Source: Sanderia malayensis | Taxonomy: Eukaryota; Cnidaria; Scyphozoa; Semaeostomeae; Pelagiidae | Assembly (NCBI GenBank): GCA_013076295.1 | Contig: RQOL01000024.1 | Coordinates: forward strand, 186,001-250,000 | Length of the DNA stretch: 64,000 nt | Direction: 5' to 3' | Part shown: positions 1 to 13,000 of the stretch, piece after piece | How positions within the stretch are numbered: the first letter of the stretch is position 1 | Layout of the letters: each line of letters opens with the position of its first letter | Position numbers and translations under genes: made by a program | Notes under the pieces: model-generated | What the model saw: only the letters and a program-made list of their open reading frames with translations | What the model was told of the DNA's origin: nothing | Databases searched by the model: none

Positions 1-3000
1 CTTCTCTCGAGCTCCTTCTTTTATGCTGCTTTCACGGTAGACGTCAAAAACCAAATCTAGGCGTCTAAGATCTCTATTAGCAAGAATCGTTTTAAAAAAT
101 GACGCCATTTCGTTATCTGCATAATCTTGAAAATTTCTTGAACTCAGAGGCGATACCATATGAACTATTGCTGCACCATCTAGCAAAACTGCCGTAATGT
201 CTGATGGTCTCTCTGTCTGTACAATAATGTACTCGTCAAAGATTTTTAAACAATCTGATTTTGCAGTTTGCCTCAGTTTTCCATACATTGAGAGTGCCGG
301 TGGGTAGACATGATTTTCATGTGCAAAAAATTCACTCAAGTCACTTTCTCTGCTTTGGCACACTACATACAAACGTGAAAACAACTGACAGTCCTGCTTC
401 ATTGAAGTAAGTTTTAACTTAGAGCTAGATGTCTTGATGGAGTTTTTATTCCGGAAAAGGCTGAACTTATTGCGTTTAATTGGCTCGTGAACCGACGTCT
501 TTCCTGTAATAAGTCGCTCAACTTTAAACTCTTGATACTGAGTAGCTCCAGCATCCCTTGCAATCTTCACGGACCTAGCTGATTCTTCGTCCATTACTGT
601 TTTACTCATCAGTGTAATGAGGACGTCTTCTTCTTCTTCAAAGGGATTTCCTTCACCTTCCAAAATATCAGCGAATGCTTTTACATCTTTCTGAAACTTT
701 TTTTCAAAAGCAAGGGTGTCTTCGTGGTGCTTAGATGAATCATCTTCGTCTTTGTTGCGCAAAAGTGTCTCGTATTCATCAACCATCAAAGACATTTCTG
801 GGCCTGCCATCATCCATTTCATCAGAGCATTAGGCTGATCTAATATACCAATCACTCCTCCGTCTCCCTTAACTACTTTATTATTTTGTTCGTGGGCATG
901 GTCAACACCAATACATGAAAACTTTTTTGTACTCTTCTGAACGACAAATTTTCCATTCATAAACTCGGTGTAAATTTCAGGGTGAAGAACTTCAAGCTCA
1001 TTTAATGTTTGTATGAAGACTGGCAGCCATCTTGCGTAATGCGTGTGATCCATACTAAACATCCAAGGTGCAAGTTGTTCCAAACACTCACAGTACTGTT
1101 TGAAATTAGCTTCTCTGATACTCCTAACGAACAGAAGAAGTAGCACCTCAAGCTCTATAACTGTATACCAATAATCGAACTGACAACAGCTTGTTCTTCT
1201 TGTTGTTATCCATTCCCTGAGAGTTGTGTCAGATGATGACGTTTGTTTCCTCCAGTGCTTCATCAGCAAATGATGCAATGCTGCAACTGAAACCTGATGA
1301 GCATACCGGCAACGTTTTACATTGTGGCCTATCAGGTAAGCATCACTAGTGCCAGGTGTACTTATCCCAGCTGCTACAAAAACTTCCGCCCACTCACTGC
1401 CTTCAAGCCAATCTCCTATCATTGCCATGGTAGCCATCTCAGTATGCAGGTCACCCATCATGACAACCATCTTGTCTTCTCCTAAGAGGCTGGGGAACTG
1501 CCATTGAATTTGCTTAGCCAATGCATACACAGGTTGATCCGCTGTTATTATTGGAGATTGCTCTGGGTTAACGGTTGTCAATGTCTTTGCAATTATCTTC
1601 ATTAAATGACATACAACTGCCTTTGAATTAATGCTGTCTTTCAGTAGAGGTAGCATGGTATTTTTGCATGGCGGATGTGGAGGCGAATCCTGTTTAGCTG
1701 AATAATAAGCTGCCCAAGAAATTTGTTCAGGTGTTGGGTCTTGCGCTGTAAGTACTTGGTCTACCTTCTTTAACCAGTCTATTTCCCCATCAATGCTCTT
1801 GTATTGGCTAACGCGCGTAGGTGCAGCTATCATTGGCAACGGTTTCTGTATTTTACCGTCCTTTACTGGTTCCACCTCTGTATAGTACGCTGGTAAAGAA
1901 ATTTTTTTATCTCGCTCATTCTGGTTTACATCAACACATCTTCTTTTCACAGCTGGACTCGTACTGCCAAACTGGAACATAGAAATGGCTGTGCCATGGA
2001 AATGCGTTTGTGCTGTTGTTGATTTTGCATTCTGATCTAAGTTATCAATGGCGGAGAGTGTAAATTGTCCTTGCTCCAGAGCTAGGGGAACAACGCAATT
2101 TCTTCTTTGGAACTGGTCACAAATGTTTTGTGCAATTGACGTCTGAATGTTTTGGACGCGATCGTAAGATACGCTAAGGCCCAATTTTGCCATCCTGTTA
2201 ATTAAACCCTTCTTTCTTGTGCGATTAAACAGCATAATACCGTTATAAAGCGGTAGTGGCGTTTCTTGTTCTCTTGGGTGTCTTCGATATTTTGTACCAC
2301 GGCGTCTACGCTTTAGAGAGTTGAATCGAATTAACTGAGCGATGGAAAGCGCCGCTTCATTCACATCATCAGCTGAATCATCGTCGTCTAACCCCATGTT
2401 TCCCCCCTCAACAATCATCTGAACAAAGGCAAGCAATGATTCTGGAACGGAGGCAATCTTGCTATCTTTGCTAAAAGTGCCATCGAATTCCGAAAAGTCT
2501 TCGAATATAGCTTTCCTTAGTATAGAAACTGCTCGCGCGAGACACATGCCATCCTGTTCATTGCTCCAACATGCTTCAAGAAGTCCACTACCAATGTCTT
2601 GTTTGAAGGCAAGAATAATTTCGCGACCTGCTTTCTTCTCTTCAAGTTCTGTTATGTTCTGAAGTATGGAGTCTTTTAACCGTGTGCTATGTATTGAGTT
2701 TTCGGGCTTATGACCATAGTGCACCATACGTTTAGAAAACAGTTTTTTCAAGTCACTCAGTTTAAATACAGGAGAAATTTCTGAAGTTTCATATTCATTT
2801 CTGATGTATGAAATTATTTCGGATAGGACTATTCCGTAGATAACAGATCCTTGGTTTTCCGTTTTGCTTTCTTTCATTTTGTGACTTCGCTGAGCGTTGT
2901 AAAGGGAAACAAGACACTTTTGATGGTACATCGCTTCTGTTGCCACCATATCACCCTCGCTTAGTTTCGCCATAATCTTTTCATTGCCTGTTTCTATGGC

Positions 3001-3548
3001 AGCATCTTTACCTTTTCGTTCAGTTGGAATGTTGTTGCAGTATGAAGATTTTCTTCCTTGTCTTCCAGATCACAAAAGAAACACACATTCTTTTTGAAAT
3101 TTTCGCTCCTGAACGATGAACGAGTGCTGATTGTACGCTCTGCCACACCATCCTGTGATATATTTTTTGTCTGGTTTTCCACAGATTGTAATCTTTTGTT
3201 TGCGTGATAGGAATCGAACTTGCTTCGACATGATTTGTGGTACTTTGCATTTTTATTGACGAAGGTCTCAAACTCATCTTGGCCATTTTCTCTCAGTCTC
3301 CCTGATTTTAAATCAAACGGGAGTTCTTCAAATTCAGCACAAGTTGCAATGTCACTAATAAGACTTTTGTATCCAGCAAACCTATCTTTACGTTTCGAGC
3401 TAGCGGGGCAAACAAGCTTTTCACTGCTCTCGGACTGACAAACTAAACATCTTTCCCAGTCTGTTCTCTGAATCGCGATTTTCCGTGTTGCACTAAATTC
3501 ATCAATGGCATTAACTAATTGCAGCTTCCTTTTTGACATTGTAATCAT
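1..3548 (-). CDS. Uncharacterised multi-copy family protein, 3'-partial, one frameshift
   Basis: A long minus-strand coding region begins at the ATG at 3548 (or the ATG at 3539) and leaves the window at position 1. The first part (184 codons, ending at a TAG at 2994-2996) carries a CxxC pair (C34, C37), a YHKSC motif (H104, C107) and a second CxxC (C156, C159). Reading every codon of the next frame, I find no stop from about 3069 to position 1, roughly 1,020 codons. It opens with a second YHxxC motif near 2920, so the two frames look like one protein broken by a one-base loss between about 2997 and 3069. Near the left edge it reads DLVFDVYRESSIK, typical of a large family I know only as uncharacterised proteins, repeated many times in cnidarian-type genomes. 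The paired CxxC and YHxxC modules suggest zinc binding. The lack of introns and the copy number suggest a transposon-linked origin. The frameshift may be a real lesion or an assembly error. Function unknown. Confidence 0.75.
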
Positions 3549-3787
3549 AAAAGGCTGAAAACTAGGTAGTTAGATCTTAAACTCAAACATATAGACCTAT
3601 TTTTTGTATATTCATTTTGTACATCCACATCAATCTGTTACTTCACCAACTGATTCTTTCCAAGACCACCCTGTAGTCATATTCGATCTCAAATTACAAA
3701 TTGACAAATAAAATTCGGAATATGCCTAACACATTAACATTGCAAACACAACAATTTCCGACATAGTTTCCGTCAATTTTAGGGATT

Positions 3788-4345
3788 GGGTAAAAACTTC
3801 CATCTCTCTTAGCATGAAAAATGGCGTGTCAAATTGTGGAGGTTTACCAGGTTTCGTGGCTGTATAACTGTGTTTTCAAAAGATACCGTAACAGAAACTT
3901 TTGGGGGATTGTGTACGACTACCCCAGTCTAAAAATAGCAAAAGAGTTATTCCACATCCGGGAAACTACTTCTATCTTGTTAAGCATGTCAAATCATGTA
4001 GGTTTACCAAGTTTCATGACTGTATAACTGCGTTTTTATAAGATACCGTAACAGAAACTTTTGGGGGACTGGGCATGACTACCCCCAGTCTAAAAATAGC
4101 ACAAGGGTTATTCCTACGTTGGGAGGACTACTTCTGTCCTGTTTAGAATGTCAAATTATGTAGGTTTACCAAATATTACAGCTTTTATGATGAAGCGGAG
4201 CGGGTTTTATTGGTAACATCAATGTAGGACTGGGTGCAAATACTCTGAGCTAAAAATAGCACAAGGGGGCATATTTCAGAAGGGGTCTATATCCTATCTT
4301 GTTAAGCATATCAAACTTGGTAGATTCACAAATTTTCATGCTTTT
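3788..4345. repeat. Tandem repeat, about 161-bp period, 4 diverged copies
   Basis: The phrase GTCAAATNNTGNAGGTTTACC recurs at about 3828, 3988, 4150 and 4310, giving spacings of 160, 162 and 160 bases. Each unit also holds a run like AGAAACTTTTGGGGGA and a block like CCAGTCTAAAAATAGCA. The copies are clearly diverged and the last is the most decayed. Short open frames inside are by-products of the repeat. Confidence 0.8.
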
Positions 4346-7300
4346 ATCACAATTTGCACGATTCGTGCGTTTCTTGGCTCTTATCGTACGCACTAACAGC
4401 CGGATTCGAATGTTTTGTATTCTATATGAAGCAATTTTTGTGTTGATTTCAGAGTTCTTGTTTCAGAGAAGTGGTGTTGTTACCTAATAATCAAGATGGT
4501 GAGTTTTCATTTGGTGAATATTTTTTTTAATTAACCAGCACGTTAAGAGAGCTTGGTTTAGGTTTATGCTGTAGGCCTTGGCTAGGCCAATTTGTTGCCT
4601 TGCCTTTTTTGCGAAAATTCTTCGACACACAGATCCAAGTTACTTGACTATTTTCTATTAAGCAACGTGATATTTGTTTTTTAGATTTAGAGCCGTTGAA
4701 GGAGAAATCTAAGGTATTTTATCATGAGAAACTGTTATTGTATATGAAGCCATACCATGTTTATGAACTATAATACGTTAGCCAATGAACTATAATACAT
4801 TAGTTTACAAATGCCGCTCATTTATTTGTGCATTGGCTCACATTTTATTTTTTGAAATAAATTTTATTGCTCTTATATTGTATGAAATTGCCCATCCCAA
4901 GTGATTATTTCATAAGACTTTAGTTTAAGCTATTCAAAGATACTAAGAGTTTGTAAACCTAAAATGAGGTGAAGTTCTATTGTATATTCGTTTTTGTGTG
5001 TGGTATTCATTTTTAATTATATTGCTTTGATATGATGCAGAAATCATTTTATATTATACTGAGGCTTTTGTTGAATTCTGCAGGACGAATTGTTATACTA
5101 GTGTCTCTTGTCTTTAACATTTGTCTGTCCCATCATTATCATACCACGTTTCTTTGTTGAAATTATAAGATTACAATATTTCAAAAAATCTTGAAATGAA
5201 CATATGTTATGCCTGAAAATTGTCAAATCTTTCCAATAATTTAGATAGATGGGTTGTGTGTATGTTTGCAAGATTTTTATATGGGCTCTTCTGTATCATC
5301 TGCCTGCTTCTTTTCAAGTTTTGTCTTCAAAATTTATCTCCAACTGCAACTCCTTAAATGACCTTTCCTCTACTCTCTACCAATTGTTCTGAAAACATCT
5401 GCTGCATCTTCAAATAATGTTTATGTACTTAAACGACCTAAACAACGAACAAGGGATTGAAGAGCTATAACTGGAAGAATATTGACAGCAAAAGACGGCA
5501 AGGGATTTTTCCAAATTATAAGTAAGTAATCTTAGTCCATATAAAGGAAATTTAAAATACATAGAAATTTATCATAACTTAGAAATAAATTTCCATGATA
5601 TAACAAATTTACAAAGCCTTTCTAGAAAAATTATTAGAATATAACTGCGTAACTTTTTAACGCCCAAATTTTGTAATCCGCGTAATTAAAAAAAGATGTG
5701 CGAAAACGTCGTAAGTCTCACTTGCACTGATTGTATACACATTAAGAGAACAAATGATTTGTAAAGTTTTGAAATTGAATTGTGACTATTATAAGTAAAT
5801 ATTATTGTTATATTTAAATTTAATATAGTCATTGTTATTCTTGATGTTTGTTCGAGAAGTAAGCTTCCATTTACTTAGAGGATATTTTACATATATACAC
5901 TTTTTGCGTATGTCCCTCTCAAAAGCAACTATAATGTGATTAATAACATTAATATTTTAAATATACTTCTAACTTCAGACTCTTGTAGCATTTAAAAACA
6001 CGCCGGAGCATTTGGGACCTTCAAGTCAAGTACATACTTTCATGTAGATGTTATGTTGTTGCGTGTAGGCAATCATTGTCAAGGGACCTTTAAAGACACA
6101 CTTTCAAATTGCTTTATGACAATTTTGTTTTGTGATCCGTATTCTATTCTTAATGATTGACCATGTCTCATGTGTATTACCATATTTGGGTTGTATTCTT
6201 ACATGTTTAGCATGCTTTTTGTAAACAAGGGAGTATACATTGTCTCGAAAATCGCAGCTATAAAAGGGTTGCACACACGGCTTTGAAAGAAGTCAAAATC
6301 AGAATGTTTGTACGATAACAAAAGAACATGCCGTAAGCTACACCATTTTATTGATGGGTTAGGCTTTTTGCGTGAAGTTTCATGGCTACAAGGTATAGCA
6401 GCTAGTAAGTGTAATAATATTATCAAATTGCTCCGATAAATTTAGATTTCACTTTACATAGAATATAGATTTCACTTTTAATGTTTGTTTGACTTTCTTT
6501 TATTCAGTTCACCTAATTTAGTATGATGCTTGTAGTTATGTTATCGATTTTTTTAACTCCATTGGCAAACCGCACATGTCTTCAAGCAGACTACCGTTTG
6601 TTTGTTGTGTATTCTGCGCTTGTCTTAGTTGCAATATAATTTAGCGTTTTGAGTTGTTATACCTTTTCAAAAAGTGCAAAATTAAGGCTACAGATGTAAT
6701 CGCAACAAAAATGTTCTGCATGATAGTTTTTTCCGGGCGCACACCCAACTTTTGGGGGTTGGGGGTGTGAACTTATGTTGGACCAACTTTCATTATAATT
6801 TCTCTTGGGATCGATGGAGCGCACTACATTAAAGAAGCAATTAAGTGGCTTGTCACTCAAATCATTTAGCAAGAATGTAACAATTTTTGGAAAAAAATTT
6901 TATCGGAACAGAACCAAAATGCTAATGTAGTTATTGAATATTCTTTTTAGTATATATACTTTTTGGACCGACTAGGAAGATAGTGAGGTAGTGTGGCACC
7001 CTCCCCCATACACCTTCCCCTAATGTGCGGTCTTGGCTTGAAATGTGTCTATATAAAGGACATTGATTATTGTAAATAGCATTTAAGAAGTGTTTTTAAA
7101 TTATGGTTACAACATAATTTTACGTTACTCAACATGCTTGCACACAATTTTTTCGATTGTTTTTTACAAGAGGAAGAGGGCTCCTAATTAATACAGTTAT
7201 TTTTCTAATCCCATTTATTAAAGACAAATAACCATCATCTTGGAAAAAATGATAAAAAATAATGAACAGGGTTGGACTGGTCGGTCGAGCAATTTGTGCG

Positions 7301-7659
7301 GATGTCCCAAGGGCCGCATACCCAAAACTATAAAAGTATTCTCGCATGAATAAATCCAAAAATTGTGATCCCGTTTCTTTGTTAAACAAAAAAATTCTGC
7401 GTGAGAATGAAAACAGGTCTTATCTTTGTCCTAAATTTTTCCTTTGGTTTATGTTTTCTACAATCCGTGGATCGGTTTGCTTGAACTCTGCCAGGGCCGA
7501 AACAATTAGTCAGTCCGCCTCTGGAAGCCACTGGCATAAGTCACTGGTTTGATTAAAACAAATTAACAAAAAATATAAAATTTTAAATAAGCTTCTTTTA
7601 ATAAGAACCATTATTAAACTTTATTGGAATTTTGGGAAAATTGGATCAGCAGCACAACA
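4346..7659. other. Intergenic, no gene recognised
   Basis: AT-rich sequence with scattered short open frames and no convincing exon. Around 6730-6800 a block with GGGCGCACA, a G-rich run and TTGGACCAACTTTCATT resembles a block at 41085-41130, so it is probably a dispersed repeat fragment. Confidence 0.5.
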
Positions 7660-8400
7660 AAACTGAAAATTGAGTTGGAGTTCTTACTTAATTTGATGCA
7701 AATTGAAAGAGTTTTAAAATTAGCCTGAAACCCCCGTTTACCCTATTTTATGCCCCCAAAACATCAAAATTTCTATAAATAAGTTCAATTTTCAAATTCA
7801 GCGAACCATAATTGTACTTCTTGCTAAATTTGATGCAAATTGAACAAGGTTGAAAATTTGCCCAAAGCCCCATTTTACCCCCTTTTATGCCCCCAAAACA
7901 TCAATATTTCAATAAACAATTTCAATGTTCAAATTCAGCGGCCCGTGATTGTACTTCTTACTAAATTTGATGCAGATTGAACAAGTTTGAAAATTTGCCC
8001 AAAGCCCCATTTTACCCCCTTTTATGTCCCCAAAACATCAATACTTCAAGAAACAATTTCAATTTTCAAATTCAGCGGCCCGTGATTGTACTTCTTACTA
8101 AATTTGATGCAGATTGAACAAGTTTGAAAATTTGTCCAAAGCCCCATTTTACCCCCTTTTATGCCCCCAAAACATCAATATTTCAATAAACAATTTCAAT
8201 TTTCAAATTCAGCGGCCCGTGATTGTACTTCTTACTAAATTTGATGCAGATTGAACAAGTTTGAAAATTTGCCCAAAGCCCCCTTTTACCCCCTTTTATG
8301 CCCCCAAAACATCAAAATTTCACAAAGTAAGTTCGATTTTCGAATTCAGCGGTCCAAAATCGTACTAGTTTCAGCCAGGTTTCATCAAATCGGGTTTTTA
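7660..8400. repeat. Tandem repeat, 137-bp period, 5 copies plus a degenerate end
   Basis: The phrase TGCCCCCAAAACATCAA (TGTCCCC in one copy) occurs at 7751, 7888, 8025, 8162 and 8299, exactly 137 bases apart each time. Each unit also holds ACTTCTTACTAAATTTGATGC and CCCATTTTACCCCCTTTTA. The middle copies are nearly identical and the outer ones are more diverged, as expected for an array expanding by unequal exchange. No coding frame is conserved. Confidence 0.9.
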
Positions 8401-8812
8401 TGATTTTTGCTTCCATTGGGAACTACTGACGCTGGGCAAGAGAGGGTACCAATCAAATTTAACCACAACTGAAGAATGCAAAGATAAATGAAATAGAAAA
8501 CCATGATAAGACAAGGAATAAAAAATAATAATATATATTTCATGGAAAGACTGTTTATTAATGGGATATAAACCAATTAGAAAACAAAAAATCTCAATAA
8601 TTAGGGCTGCGTAGCAAATCTTGCGATTTGCCGCTGTGCAGCCATTGCGACTAGAGGAGGCAAAGCAGATTATGGATACGGATGACTGATTGCGCAGTAA
8701 GGATATGCGCAACCTATACAGCAGTTCCTATTCACTTCAATTAAACACAACGTTTAATGCAGGGCAATTCACGTTTCAACATAGTGTTTAATAGAGGCAT
8801 GAGTATGGGTTG

Positions 8813-9717
8813 CATAGAGATAGGATATAATATACACTAGAGTGCGAACCAGGCCCCGGGCGGTGACGCAGTTTGGACGCCATCTTGTTGGAGGCTCATT
8901 TCAGAATTTCACGGTCTGAACCCTTATACTTTGAACAAGAATTACGTGGATATTACGATTGCTTAACCTCAAATAAAGATTGGAACCTTCATAATATTAT
9001 AGTCGGTTCAACATATTGAAGTTTTGTTGTTGGATCGAATGTATTACTACTATTTTTAGAAAGACGGATTTCCATTTTACCGACTGCCCCCAAATAGGGT
9101 AAATTAAATATCAATCGATCGGAAATTACCTCCTGAGTATGAATCTGCAATAATATTTACAAAAGACCCCCGCATTTAAAAGATTTTAGTAATATTTTTA
9201 CTTGCGCCCACCTTTAGTTGCTGTCGATCGGTGATTTGTAGGTGTTAGGCCCCCGATAAAAAGAGGCATAACTTTTGAATGCGGGCGAGTTCCATAAATT
9301 TTATTGCAGATTCGTACTCAGGAAGTCATTTCCTATCGATTGATATCTAATTTAGTCCATTTGGGCATAAACCGTAAAATACAAATTCGCCCGTACTTCG
9401 TATCGCAAAATGCCAAAGGCCACTGTTTTCATACAGCACTCCACTGCAAAATATGGTCTTCTGGAAATAGTAGTAATACATTCGATCCACCAATAAAACT
9501 TTAATATGTTGAACCGACCATGATTTGAGGAACATTTGAGTATTTATTTGATCTTCAGCTATAATAATATCCACGTATTTTACATTTGAATTATAAGGCT
9601 TCAGACCGTAAATTTCGTCCGCGAGCCTCCAACAAGATGGCCGCCAATGCTTCAACTTTTGTATCGATGCGTCAATTGGAGTGCGCACTCTAGTGTATCT
9701 TATATCCTATCTCTATG
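8813..9717. mobile_element. Foldback MITE-like element, 905 bp, about 450-bp inverted arms
   Basis: The left end (CATAGAGATAGGATATA then ACTAGAGTGCG) is matched in inverse orientation at the right end. The arms stay alignable across almost the whole element: CCATCTTGTTGGAGGCT, GGTTCAACATATT, GGATCGAATGTATTACTAC and the CTGAGTA..AATCTGCAATAA block near the centre all appear on both sides as reverse complements. There is no transposase frame. A shorter relative with the same terminus lies at 40512-40783. The target duplication is not clear. The right end is about 330 bp upstream of the PAAF1 start codon. Confidence 0.85.
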
Positions 9718-10043
9718 TCATAGTCACAGAACACAGCAACAACAGCAACAATATTGTATCCAATAAAATAAACAATGAAATCGAAATCTCCTCTTGAAAC
9801 TGAAACATCATAAAACTAATTGGATTTCAAGGAGAAATATTATCCATCAAGAGAGAACAAATGTTAGAACCTTCAGATTGTGATATTCTTGAAAATTTAT
9901 TTACAAATTTATATTTTATGTGATGTGTGATATGTGTAATAAATGTTCTTACATGCTTAACCTCACTTTCAACAGACTCAGGTGCAAACAATGATTTGTT
10001 TTTTAAAAAGTCAAATAAACAAAGCAAACCTTGAATCTTAAAG

Positions 10044-13000
10044 ATGACAGGAGAAAGTAGGCAACAGATAGAGAGATCAATTCCAAAATTATCCATCCAA
10101 CATGATTGGCATGATGGATTAAGGTAAAATGTCCTTTACATTTAGCACAAGCAGGACATTACTTCACTCTACATCAGACCCCTAATAGAGATCATTGAGC
10201 TTGCTAAAACTCCCTCTCAAAACAAGATGTATCGCTTTAATCTGTTGGCTTAGTTTTTAATGTTATCGGGGTGTCCCAGCGCAGTGCCCTTATATATTGA
10301 CATCCGTAGATACTGATTTGTTGACCAATTTATCAATTTAATATTTTGGCTTGTTTTCCCACCTTTCATTTCCCAAACTGTCAATTTTCTGATTGTTGAA
10401 CATATACTTTCAGGAATGGTGAAAAAGTCTGGTTTTCATATACTTCACCGGGTAATCATGTACCATTGTTTTCATTGCATGAAATCTAGCTGCTTTGAAT
10501 TTATTAAGACTAAATTGTTATTGGATGAAATATAATAAAAATGTTTGAGTTTTGTTTATGCTATAGATTCTTGAGTTGATTTATATTTTGATTCCCTGAA
10601 AGGTGAAAAGACAGAATATGCAGACATTACTTGTACAAATTCAAATTTTGCAATGAGTGCATGCTCCATTACAACCATAAATGGTTTTGAGGTAGAAGCA
10701 ATAAACAAGGTCAGTTTTGTGTTCTCTTAATGTGTCTAGCATTGTTTGTTACTACTCCAGGGATTGCAGAACCAAGTGACTTACATATCCAACTGTCCAT
10801 TTGAGTAACAAAATATTTTCATTAAATTTTAAATTCAAAAGATTCTTCACAAATACCCCCCCTCAGCTGAAACATTTTCTCCAATACTTCTTTAGTTGGT
10901 TTCTCCAACCACGCAGCATTGCTTTCTATACTAATTATATTTAAGGTTTGAATTCTCAGTTGTAATTGAGGACATTCTATTATTTACTTTTAGAGGACAT
11001 TAAAGGTAACTCATATTGGGCTGGGTATTTCTGTTTTGTTCACTGCACCATTTCGGACATTTCAAAACATCCACAGCAAAGCAGTAAGTTTTTCAGGACA
11101 GCTACCTTTTTTACCTGTTCTGTCTTTACAATTTAAATCTATGCATAGTTGACATCCAGTGTCTGAAACCCTGAAAGGAAGCCAAACTCGTTTTCTGATA
11201 CATTTCTTGTTGTATACATTGAATGGTGGCCGAATTTCTGTGCTAACTTTATTACTCTCTTGTGACATGGTATCTGCTCAGGCATGAACAAACCAGATAA
11301 CCTTGCTTAAAAGAATTGATAAAATAAATGTTGCAATAAGGTAAATTGTTGGAACTATAAATACTCTTTGCAAAAGCTCTGGACCATTCAGACTTCGTGA
11401 TGTACAGTATGACTGTGTGACATTTTCTAGAAGTTTCTAGGTTCTTGTGACAATCTTGATTGAATTATATCAGAAGATTGCCTGCCTCTGATTCAGTGAA
11501 GTGAATATTAAGTTTGCCAATAGTAAATGATCACTGAACTTAACCTAGGAGACCATTGCTTTAATGGTGTTTGTGTTTTTCTGTATGAAAGGTGCGATGT
11601 GTCGATATTTCATCTGGAGGAGCTCTTGGTATATCATGTGGTGACGATGGTCAATTGAACATTTGGGACACTTCGAATGGACAAATAAGAGTATTTTATG
11701 TTTTTGATAGAAATACTAAGTTTAATTCTTATTGTGTGGGATCGATTCTAGAACTATCAAATTAGCAGACGACACCATTTCAAACGAAACAAACATTTCT
11801 GCAGATAAACAAGCCAGGTGCTGTCGCATTTAATTTGAAAAGGTTAGGTTCTATGTTTACAATTTGTTGGTGGATGTTTTTTCATCTCAATCCCACAGAG
11901 GCGTTTGCAAGGTCACGTGAGTGATGTGTCGCATTGCCGGTTCTTCCCATCAGGCATTGTGGCTCTTAGTGGGGGAGTGGACATGCGGTTGAAAATATGG
12001 TCAGCAGAAAATGGTTCGTGTCCAAGAACAATGGTTGGTCATACCAAAGGTACAGTAAAAGTCAAAGATAATTGTTGTTTGAACCAGAATTCTTGTGTAG
12101 ACAAATGACAATGGTCACCATGTATTACTGTTAGGAAGCTCAAACCTATATTTGTTGAAGCCAACGTGCCTTTTAATGTTGCGAGACTTTTTTCTTTTTG
12201 CTCTACATTTATAACTTATTACCGTGTCTTCTCCAATTGTTCTCCATTTTTGTACAAATTCAGGTAAATTGGTCAATGATCATTTTTTCCATTTCAGCCA
12301 TCACAGATTCTACTATTATTGACAAAGGTCGAAACATAATATGTAGGTGCAACTGTTTCAATATTACAATTGTTCCAATATTTCAAGCTGCTTACGGGTG
12401 CTCTCTTTACATCGTAGAATGTGAAATTTAAGTCTTGTTTCTGCTTTTTCTCTTTTCGCTCTCTGCCAAAGTGCTATTATTCTATAGTTACGCTGTGGTA
12501 GTCATGGTTAAGCGTTGTAAAAGGCAGAGAAAGCACGTATTCAAGAAACTAGTTGCAACTTCAGAAGCTTCAGTTATTTTCCATCATCGATATATGTTTT
12601 TATTTTTGTTTCCATTGGTTAATAATTGATTGATCTTTCAGCTTGCAGTCGAGATGGTACAGCGCGTCTTTGGGATTGCAGCAGAGGTGAATGCATCGAT
12701 GTGTTATCAAATGCTGGCTGCGTTATAAATGGATGTACATTGGGATCAATTTCGAGCGATCATGCTGATGCTCACGAGACATCAGCAACTAATGGTTAGA
12801 TTGTAATAATCTTTTGATAAAACTCTGCCTGGTTTCATATAATCTTTCAAGTCCTACATTTTCATGTGGCTATCAAGCTATGTATTTTGTATTCGTGCTC
12901 TTTATAGCGCATGCAGCAATAAGATATGCATGAAACAATACCACATTTGACAATAGTCGAAGAGACAGGAGATATTAGACACGAAGCTTGGTACTTACTT

